A DNA stretch of 12,311 nt, taken from positions 1-12,311 of the forward strand of contig JBBRHH010000128.1 of NCBI GenBank assembly GCA_038222915.1, given 5' to 3'. The notes beneath the pieces were generated by a model that saw only the letters and a program-made list of their open reading frames with translations, did not search any database and was not told the DNA's origin. Source of the stretch: JBBRHH01 sp038222915. GTDB lineage: Bacteria; Planctomycetota; Phycisphaerae; Tepidisphaerales; Tepidisphaeraceae. Made by a program: the position numbers and the translations under genes. Below are positions 1 to 5,767 of this stretch, one piece after another; the first letter of the stretch is position 1; every line of letters begins with the position of its first letter.

Positions 1-1650
1 GTTCTCTCCACGAATAAAGACTTCATCGCTTCGATGGCAGCGGTCGGCAAAGACCCCATCGCCTCGGTCTATGTTGATATGACCGGCATCGTCAAGCTCA
101 TTGACACCAATGCCCCGCAGGCCGGGCCAAATAATCCGTGGCCGTCGATTCGCGACGCCCTCGGCCTCAAAAGCGTGCAGAATTTCGGGTGGAGCGCCGG
201 CTTCGATGGAAAGAATTTCGGGTCGCAGGCATTTCTTGCGTCTTCGGGCCCTCGCACCGGCCTGCTCGGCGGCATGATCACCGCCAAGCCCCTCTCGGAT
301 GATCTGCTCAAATCCGTCCCGCAGTCGGCCACGGTCGTCGCCGCAACCCGCTTCGATCTTGCGGCGCTCTTTGCCAACATCCGCAATGTCGCCGGCATGA
401 TTGATCCAGCCGCCCAGCAGCAATTCGACGCCGTCGTGAAGCAGGCCAACGAAATGCTTGGCATGGATATTCAGAAGGACGTGCTCGGAACTCTCGGCGA
501 CGAATGGGTGTTCTATACGTCGCCCGATGTCGGCGGGAGCGGCATTCTGGGCATGACCGTCGTCAATCACTTGCGAGATCCGATTAAAGCGGACAAAGCG
601 TTGGCCAATCTCGCCAAAACAGCCACCAAAATGATCGCCGAGCAAATGCACGAGGAAAAGCTCAGTGTGAAATTCCAGGAGACAAGGGTGGGCGATCTCA
701 CCATCCACTATCTGGGCATCCCTTTTGTCGCCCCCGGTTGGGCCATTAAAGACAACAACCTCTATTTCGGCCTTTATCCTCAGGTCATCGCATCCGCCGC
801 GTCACACTCCACCACCAAATCCATTCTCGACAATCCGAGTTTCATCGCGGTCCGCAAGCAGGTTGCCGAGACGCATCCGATGTCGACGGTCCAGTTTCTG
901 GATCTTCCCAGGACCGCTTCTGAAAGCTACCAGGGCGTGTTGATGGTATCCCGCCTGTATCTCGGCATGGCCGACATGTTCGGCGTTCAATCTCCACCCC
1001 TGCTCCTGCCGCCCCTCGACAAATTGCTGCCTCAGGTCGAACCGGCCGGGTCGGTCAGTTGGACCGACGCCGCAGGCTGGCACATGCGCTCGATCACGCC
1101 TTTTCCCGGCGCAGAAATCCTTGCCGCGCAGCAGCAGATGGTGATCGCCCAGATCGGGCTGATCACGAGCATCACGCTTCCGGCGCTGAACAGCGCCCGC
1201 GAGCGCGCCCAGCGCATCAAGTGCGGCTCCAACCTCCGGCAGATCGGCGTCAGCATTGAGATCTACAAGACTGACAACAGGAAAATGCCCCCGGACCTTG
1301 GCACCCTTGCGAAGGAAACCGATCTGTCGCCTGGCAACTTCATCTGTCCTTCCGGAAACACCGCACTTCCGGGCAACCTGAAGCCCGAGGGGATCGTCGC
1401 CTGGGTCAATGCCAACAGCGACTACATCTATCTCGGCGCCAATAAGAAACCCGCAGACCTGCACGGCGAAGACGTGATGGCCTACGAGAAACCAGGCGCT
1501 CATGGTGGACAAGGCATGGAAGTTCTCTTCGTTGACGGCCACGTCGAATGGGTTCCCGCGGCCGAAGCTCAGAAGCTTCTCCAAGGTGCGGTGGAAGAGA
1601 AACAAGTGCCAGAACGGCCTCCGGTCCGCCAGCCCAAAGGCGGGCTGTAA
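1..1650 (+). CDS. DUF3352-like protein with embedded prepilin-like segment and C-terminal VDGH motif (5' partial)
   Basis: The frame is open from base 1, so the true start lies upstream; the first internal ATG is at 34 and 549 residues are visible. Residues 1 to about 370 look like a DUF3352-type surface protein: regularly spaced hydrophobic/acidic segments and a 'GMDIQKDVLGTLGDEW' stretch (154-169), the pattern in which that family states a helix followed by LGDE. From 380 the sequence changes to a type II secretion/DUF1559-like pseudopilin pattern: a hydrophobic helix, 'LPALNSARERAQRIKCGSNL' (394-413), 'FICPSG' with a second cysteine (C408, C449), and 'HGGQGMEVLFVDGHVEWV' (501-518), an H-x10-DG version of the H-x9-DG motif. 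The prepilin helix is internal and lacks the usual N-terminal cleavage site, so it is not a normal pilin. Function is unknown; a cell-envelope location is inferred. The gene ends 118 bases before the transporter gene. The fold assignment is moderate and the reading frame is secure. Confidence 0.8.
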   Translation, partial: VLSTNKDFIASMAAVGKDPIASVYVDMTGIVKLIDTNAPQAGPNNPWPSIRDALGLKSVQNFGWSAGFDGKNFGSQAFLASSGPRTGLLGGMITAKPLSDDLLKSVPQSATVVAATRFDLAALFANIRNVAGMIDPAAQQQFDAVVKQANEMLGMDIQKDVLGTLGDEWVFYTSPDVGGSGILGMTVVNHLRDPIKADKALANLAKTATKMIAEQMHEEKLSVKFQETRVGDLTIHYLGIPFVAPGWAIKDNNLYFGLYPQVIASAASHSTTKSILDNPSFIAVRKQVAETHPMSTVQFLDLPRTASESYQGVLMVSRLYLGMADMFGVQSPPLLLPPLDKLLPQVEPAGSVSWTDAAGWHMRSITPFPGAEILAAQQQMVIAQIGLITSITLPALNSARERAQRIKCGSNLRQIGVSIEIYKTDNRKMPPDLGTLAKETDLSPGNFICPSGNTALPGNLKPEGIVAWVNANSDYIYLGANKKPADLHGEDVMAYEKPGAHGGQGMEVLFVDGHVEWVPAAEAQKLLQGAVEEKQVPERPPVRQPKGGL

Positions 1651-1768
1651 CGCGGGTTTATTCAATCGACTGGTTTCTCGCCGCGGACGCGCAACGCTTC
1701 CCCCGCGCGGCTTGGGACACCGTATCGGGGTTGGCCCGCCGGGCGATCCGCGCGTAACCTGTCGTTCC

Positions 1769-4435
1769 ATGGGATTCATTCAGCGGCGCGTGCTTAAAGC
1801 CGTTCTTTACGTCGTCTCTTTTCCGAAGCTTACGCTCGCGATTTCTGCGCTGGTGCTGGCCGCCAGCGTCACCCTTGCCGTCTCGCGCCTCACCATCTCG
1901 ACGGACGAAAACAAGCTCTTTTCCAGCAATGTTGGCTTCTTTAAGAACTATCTCGACTTCATCAAAAAATTCCCCGAGAACGAAGCCATTTATGTCCTCG
2001 TCCAGTCCAAAGATGCGAGTCATCCCCCTGAGGCGACGCGCTGGACCCGCCTTGCCGACGCCATCACCGAACGTCTCCGCCAGATGCCCGAATATGTCCT
2101 CGCCGTCGACAGTCATGTCCCGCTCGATCAACTGGGTGCACAAGGGATTCTTTTCGACAAACCGGATCTCGTGCACAGCCACATCCGCCAGGCTGGCGAG
2201 TTGTCGCAGCTTGCCGCGATCTGGGGAAAGCCCAATGCCTTCACCAAACTTCTCTCCACGCCGATGGAGCGTTTTCTGTCGGCCATGGCTCTTGCCCCAC
2301 CCGAAAAAGCACCAGGCCCCTTCATCAACGCCCTCGCCGGGTCCTGGAACTACGCGATCGAACACCCCGACGAACCGCTGCGGATCGGCCGCGGCCTTCC
2401 CGATCTAGAATCCCTGGAAGGCCCACCCGATCCCGAGCGCCTTGGCTACTACTACGTGAACGACGAGGAAGACAAACACACGCCTCCACAAAAGGTCCTG
2501 CTCGTGCGCGTCTATCCAAAGAAAAACTTCAGCTCCCTCCAGGCGAATTCCAAACTCGTCAACACACTGCGCGACACGGTGATGGGAGTCGCCAAATCCT
2601 ATCCCGAATTCACCGTCGGCATGACCGGCCGGCCCACGCTGGAGGCCGACGAACTCTCCACCACCGATCGCGATAGCCGCCGCGCGGAGATCGTTGCGCT
2701 CTCTGTCATCTTTGTTGGGCTTGTCATCACCCTCCGCTCCTTCTGGCTCGCGCTGGCCGCTGAACTCTGTCTTGCCGTCGGCATTGGGTGGTCATTCGGC
2801 TATGCGACGCTCGCCCGCGGTGAGCTCAATCTCCTTTCAACCGTCTTTCTTATTGCCCTCATCGGTATCGGCATGGACTACCTGATCCAGATCCTCGCCG
2901 CCTATCGGCGCGAAGCGCGCCGCTACGTCCGTCCCACCGCCATCTGGGTTCGCGTCTTTCGTCATACCGGCCCGCCCGTCATCACCGCCTGCCTTGGCGC
3001 GGCCGGGGCGTTCTTTGTTTCGGTCTTCACCGACTTTCGCGGCGCGTCTGATCTCGGCGTCATTGCGGGCGGCGGCCTGCTTCTCTGTCTTCTTGCCGGC
3101 TTCACCGTCCTGCCTGCCCTGCTCGTCCTCTTCCCGACCAAACACAAGACCGTCATCTCCACCGCCCGCTATGCCCCGCCTCCACGCGAGCGCGGCCTGC
3201 TTCGCCTCGCGCTTCCGGCCGCGTGGCTTGCCGCCGTTTCCTGCGGCATTCCGTACGCGTTGAAGACCAGCTTCAATCCCAATCTGCTCGACCTTCAGGT
3301 CCAGAATCTCGAGTCGGTAAAACTCGTCCGCAAGCTCCAAACCTGGTCCGCCGTCGTCCTGTCCAAGGACCTCGCAACTCTCCGCGCTGCTCAGGAGGCT
3401 CTGCAAAACGCCCCAACCATTCGCAACACCGAGAGCGTCATCGACGCCCAGGACAACTATGCCTGGCTCCAAGCCAACAAACTTCCGGCCATCGACTGGG
3501 GCACGCCCGATCCCATCAAACCCGACGATCTCCAGAAACTCTCCAACCGCGCGGTCACCCTCGCCGACCATTTCGAAAAATCCTCCGCCGCGAGCGCCGC
3601 GCTCCAACTCTTCGGATCCAAATTGAACGACACCCCCGCGCCGGAAAAAGTCGCGGCCCGCCTTTCCCAATGGCAGGTCGCATTCGTCAATGAACTGCAG
3701 AACCTGTTATCCAAACTCTCCCCCCCACCCCTCGACATCACCAAGCTTCCATCAGAACTGAGCGGCCACTTCGTAAGCCCCGACGGAAACTTCGCCCTCT
3801 ATATCATCCCCAAAACAAATCTCTGGCAGCGCGATGATCTGGCCGCATTTGTAAATGAGGTCGAATCACGCCTCGCCAAGGTCCCCGGCTCGTTTGTCGT
3901 GACAGGGATTGCCTCCAATGTTTATCACTCCACCAGTTCCATTGAGAGCTCCTTCTACCGTGCGGCAGCGTACGCCCTTGTCCTGATTTTTGTTCTTGTC
4001 CTGATCGATCTTCGCAGCATCGCTCAAACTCTTCTTGCCGTCAGTGTTCTTGCCTTTGGGCTGCCCATGCTTGTCGCGCTGATGGGGTACTTTCACATCA
4101 CGTGGAACTTCGCCAACTTCTTCGCCCTGCCTATTCTTATTGGCGCCGGGCACGAATATGGCGTCTTTATGGTGCATCGTTACAAGGAGATTCAACATGA
4201 CCACAAGCGTGTCTGGGGCAGATGGGACGCTAGCGACCGCGCGTTGCTTCTCTGCGCCTTTGTTACCTGTAGCAGCTTCGGGTTCTTCTGGTTTCTGGGA
4301 CATCATGAAGGCCTGAAGAGTTTGGGGCTGGTGATGGCGCTGGGGACGGCGTGTATCTATCTCGCTACGGTTACGGTTCTTCGTCCTTTGTTGAAATGGA
4401 TGATTGAGCGCCAGGAGCTGTATCATCGATCGTGA
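1769..4435 (+). CDS. MMPL/RND-family transporter, HpnN-like
   Basis: This 888-residue integral membrane protein has the RND duplication: TM1 (about 18-40), a large extracytoplasmic loop, a TM2-TM6 block (about 307-455), TM7 (about 478-498), a second large loop, then a TM8-TM12 block (about 732-881). 'LIGIGMDYL' in TM4 carries the proton-relay-type acidic residue D370. The equivalent place in TM10 reads 'PILIGAGHEYGVFMVHR', with E796 instead of Asp. 'SFNPNLLDLQ' (501-510) at the start of loop 2 resembles the HpnN (hopanoid-associated exporter) family, so lipid or hydrophobic-molecule export across the inner membrane is the best guess; the substrate is not shown. The frame stays open upstream to 1502 inside the previous gene. 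I chose ATG 1769 because it begins just before a basic N-terminus and TM1; no clear Shine-Dalgarno sequence precedes it. Codon use shifts from C-ending to G-ending codons in roughly the last 100 codons. Confidence 0.9.
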   Translation: MGFIQRRVLKAVLYVVSFPKLTLAISALVLAASVTLAVSRLTISTDENKLFSSNVGFFKNYLDFIKKFPENEAIYVLVQSKDASHPPEATRWTRLADAITERLRQMPEYVLAVDSHVPLDQLGAQGILFDKPDLVHSHIRQAGELSQLAAIWGKPNAFTKLLSTPMERFLSAMALAPPEKAPGPFINALAGSWNYAIEHPDEPLRIGRGLPDLESLEGPPDPERLGYYYVNDEEDKHTPPQKVLLVRVYPKKNFSSLQANSKLVNTLRDTVMGVAKSYPEFTVGMTGRPTLEADELSTTDRDSRRAEIVALSVIFVGLVITLRSFWLALAAELCLAVGIGWSFGYATLARGELNLLSTVFLIALIGIGMDYLIQILAAYRREARRYVRPTAIWVRVFRHTGPPVITACLGAAGAFFVSVFTDFRGASDLGVIAGGGLLLCLLAGFTVLPALLVLFPTKHKTVISTARYAPPPRERGLLRLALPAAWLAAVSCGIPYALKTSFNPNLLDLQVQNLESVKLVRKLQTWSAVVLSKDLATLRAAQEALQNAPTIRNTESVIDAQDNYAWLQANKLPAIDWGTPDPIKPDDLQKLSNRAVTLADHFEKSSAASAALQLFGSKLNDTPAPEKVAARLSQWQVAFVNELQNLLSKLSPPPLDITKLPSELSGHFVSPDGNFALYIIPKTNLWQRDDLAAFVNEVESRLAKVPGSFVVTGIASNVYHSTSSIESSFYRAAAYALVLIFVLVLIDLRSIAQTLLAVSVLAFGLPMLVALMGYFHITWNFANFFALPILIGAGHEYGVFMVHRYKEIQHDHKRVWGRWDASDRALLLCAFVTCSSFGFFWFLGHHEGLKSLGLVMALGTACIYLATVTVLRPLLKWMIERQELYHRS

Positions 4436-4444
4436 CGGTCGGGA

Positions 4445-4475
4445 TTGACAAAATTGTATCCCCGCGGCGTACCAT
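4445..4475 (+). promoter_or_regulatory. Candidate sigma70-type promoter for the AbrB-like gene
   Basis: A perfect TTGACA (4445-4450) is followed after 19 bases by TACCAT (4470-4475), which matches TATAAT at four of six positions. An alternative -10, TACATT (4475-4480), is too far away (24 bases). The site lies 10 bases after the transporter stop codon and about 27 bases before ATG 4502, so it could give the small gene independent transcription. The first TTG can also be read as a start codon, but the promoter reading is more sensible. The -35 match is direct; promoter activity is inferred. Confidence 0.35.
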
Positions 4476-4501
4476 ACATTACAAAAGAAGTTTGGCGAAC
4501 A

Positions 4502-4732
4502 ATGACCGCAACGGTAAAGAAAATCGGCGGCGTCATAGTGATTGTAATTCCTGAGGCGATCGCGCATGAGATGGAATTGGCCGAAGGTACCGCACTTGAA
4601 ATTAGCTCCAGCGCTTCAGGCATCTTGCTCCGCAAACAAGGCCGGCGACCGCGAAGATCGATGGCGCAGCTTGTGAAGCAGATTAAGGCGTCGACCTATG
4701 CCCGGCGGAGGGGCGAGTTTTCGAGCGATTGA
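4502..4732 (+). CDS. AbrB/MazE-type (SpoVT-AbrB swapped-hairpin) antitoxin-like protein
   Basis: This 76-residue protein has an N-terminal swapped-hairpin AbrB domain: 'VKKIGGVIVIVIPEAIAHEM' followed by 'ELAEGTALEISSSASGILLR', the usual beta strand, IP-x-x-[IV] turn/helix, and 'L-x-x-G-x-x-[LV]-x-[IV]' strand of MazE-like antitoxins. The basic C-terminal tail with 'SMAQLVKQIKA' resembles the toxin-binding helix of MazE proteins. It should bind DNA as a dimer and, if part of a type II toxin-antitoxin pair, repress its own promoter and neutralise a ribonuclease. No toxin gene follows: the next gene is convergent and ends 29 bases away, and the upstream neighbour is a transporter. It is therefore either a solitary regulator or a remnant. 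An in-frame TTG at 4445 would add 19 residues outside the domain; ATG 4502, with a weak AGAAG 11 bases upstream, is preferred. Base composition is more balanced than in the neighbours. Confidence 0.82.
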   Translation: MTATVKKIGGVIVIVIPEAIAHEMELAEGTALEISSSASGILLRKQGRRPRRSMAQLVKQIKASTYARRRGEFSSD

Positions 4733-4740
4733 TCAGTGGG

Positions 4741-4750
4741 TTTAGCTAAA
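4741..4750. repeat. 10-bp palindrome in the convergent intergenic gap
   Basis: TTTAGCTAAA is a perfect palindrome in the 29-base gap between the convergent AbrB-like and C-N hydrolase genes. It could be a weak operator for the AbrB-like protein or simply an AT-rich spacer. It lacks a loop and T-tract, so it does not qualify as an intrinsic terminator. A chance palindrome of this length is quite possible. Confidence 0.25.
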
Positions 4751-4761
4751 GATCGGCCTGG

Positions 4762-5745
4762 TCATGGCCCCTGGGCCTGCGGGCGCGGTGGATCGCCGTA
4801 CGATGGTTCCCATCCGGGTTTGGTGATTGGTTTTTGGAGTTGGGGTTCGATGAGTTTTTTGTAGAGGTCGGGGCGGCGCGCCTGGATGTAGCGGCGGCCT
4901 GAATTGGTTTTGTATTTTTCGGGTGTGATCAGGCCTACTACTACGTCGTCGTCTAATGCCTGGCTTTCGGCGATGGGGTCGCCGTGGGGGTCGAGGATCA
5001 TGGCGAGGCCGGGCTTGATGGTGTTGTGGTCTTTGCCTATGGCGTTGCTGAAGACGACGTAGATGCCGTTTTCGTAGGCTCTGGCCGGGAGCCAGCGCAT
5101 GAGCCAGCCGCGACCTTTGGGTCCTTGGAATTCGAGGCGGAGGCGGGCGGGGTCGCGGTGGCGATTTTCCCATAGGGCCGGATCTACGCTGCCTCGGCCG
5201 GGCATTGCTCCGGGGGAGCAGCCGGTCACGTGGGGCATGATGATGATCTGTGCGCCGAGCAAGGTGGTGGCGCGGACGTTTTCGGGGAGGTTGTTGTCGT
5301 AGCAGATGAGGAAGCCGACTTTCCAGCCGAGGAGATCGATGACATTGTAGCCGTCGCCGGGGGTGAGGTGCGGATTGATGAAGGGGTGGAGCTTGTGATA
5401 TTTGGTGATGAAGCCGTCGGGGCCGACGGTGACGTAGCATTTGCGGAGCTTGTCGCCTTCGAGCTCGATGAGGCCGGCCATGACGATGGTGTTGAACTCG
5501 CGGGCGATGTTGATGAGGGCCTGGATACTTGGGCCAGTGGGGACGGGTTCGGCGAGGGCGATCATTTCCTGTTTATTCAGCTTCTGCATGAAGGTGTAGC
5601 CGGTGATGCTGCACTCGTGGAAGCTGACGATCTGGGCTCCCTGCTCGACGGCCTGGCAGGTGAGGTCGCGGATGCGGGAGAGGTTGTACGCTTTGTCGTT
5701 GTCGCGGTGTTCGAACTGGGCGGCGGCGATTCTGAGGTCTTGCAT
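4762..5745 (-). CDS. Carbon-nitrogen hydrolase, nitrilase superfamily
   Basis: This 327-residue cytoplasmic enzyme hydrolyses a non-peptide C-N bond, probably of an amide or carbamoyl compound. The catalytic triad is visible: Glu44 in 'SFHECSITGY', Lys118 in 'YHKLHPF', and the nucleophile Cys148 in 'FLICYDNNLPENVRA'. A family-like insertion follows (about 182-227, ending 'LMRWLPARAYENG'), then 'VFSNAIG' and 'AMILDPHGDPIAE', the late core of the fold. The protein is longer than a typical nitrilase-fold amidase (about 260-300 aa) because of this insertion and a C-terminal tail. The auxiliary glutamate that normally lies between the Lys and the x-PG motif is not seen: 'PFINPHLTPGD' has no acidic residue before PGD. 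The start ATG has a good GGGAG ribosome binding site 4 bases upstream. It is the last gene of the three-gene reverse-strand operon, 22 bases after the oxygenase gene. The substrate is unknown; biosynthetic or detoxifying amidase are both possible. Confidence 0.92.
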   Translation of the reverse strand: MQDLRIAAAQFEHRDNDKAYNLSRIRDLTCQAVEQGAQIVSFHECSITGYTFMQKLNKQEMIALAEPVPTGPSIQALINIAREFNTIVMAGLIELEGDKLRKCYVTVGPDGFITKYHKLHPFINPHLTPGDGYNVIDLLGWKVGFLICYDNNLPENVRATTLLGAQIIIMPHVTGCSPGAMPGRGSVDPALWENRHRDPARLRLEFQGPKGRGWLMRWLPARAYENGIYVVFSNAIGKDHNTIKPGLAMILDPHGDPIAESQALDDDVVVGLITPEKYKTNSGRRYIQARRPDLYKKLIEPQLQKPITKPGWEPSYGDPPRPQAQGP

Positions 5746-5749
5746 GGGG

Positions 5750-5754
5750 CTCCC
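5750..5754 (-). promoter_or_regulatory. Ribosome binding site of the C-N hydrolase gene
   Basis: On the reverse strand GGGAG lies 4 bases before the ATG at 5745. It is the clearest Shine-Dalgarno sequence in the window and fixes this start. It sits inside the 22-base gap after the oxygenase stop codon, consistent with translation as a downstream operon member. Confidence 0.6.
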
Positions 5755-5767
5755 GGTCAGATGCGGT

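Noticed and set aside
1630..1647. CAGCCC/GGGCTG hairpin at the end of the first gene as a terminator
   Set aside because: It lies within the coding region just before the stop codon, and no T-run follows.
1502..1768. Longer start for the transporter at 1502
   Set aside because: It lies inside the conserved VDGH end of the previous gene and would add 89 residues with no membrane or family features.
802..1779. Long reverse-strand frame opposite the first gene
   Set aside because: It is an antisense shadow of a protein with clear conserved motifs, with Arg/Gly-rich translation typical of GC-rich shadows.
4733..4761. A toxin gene next to the AbrB-like gene
   Set aside because: Only 29 bases separate it from the convergent hydrolase gene; no small ORF with ribosome binding site fits either side.
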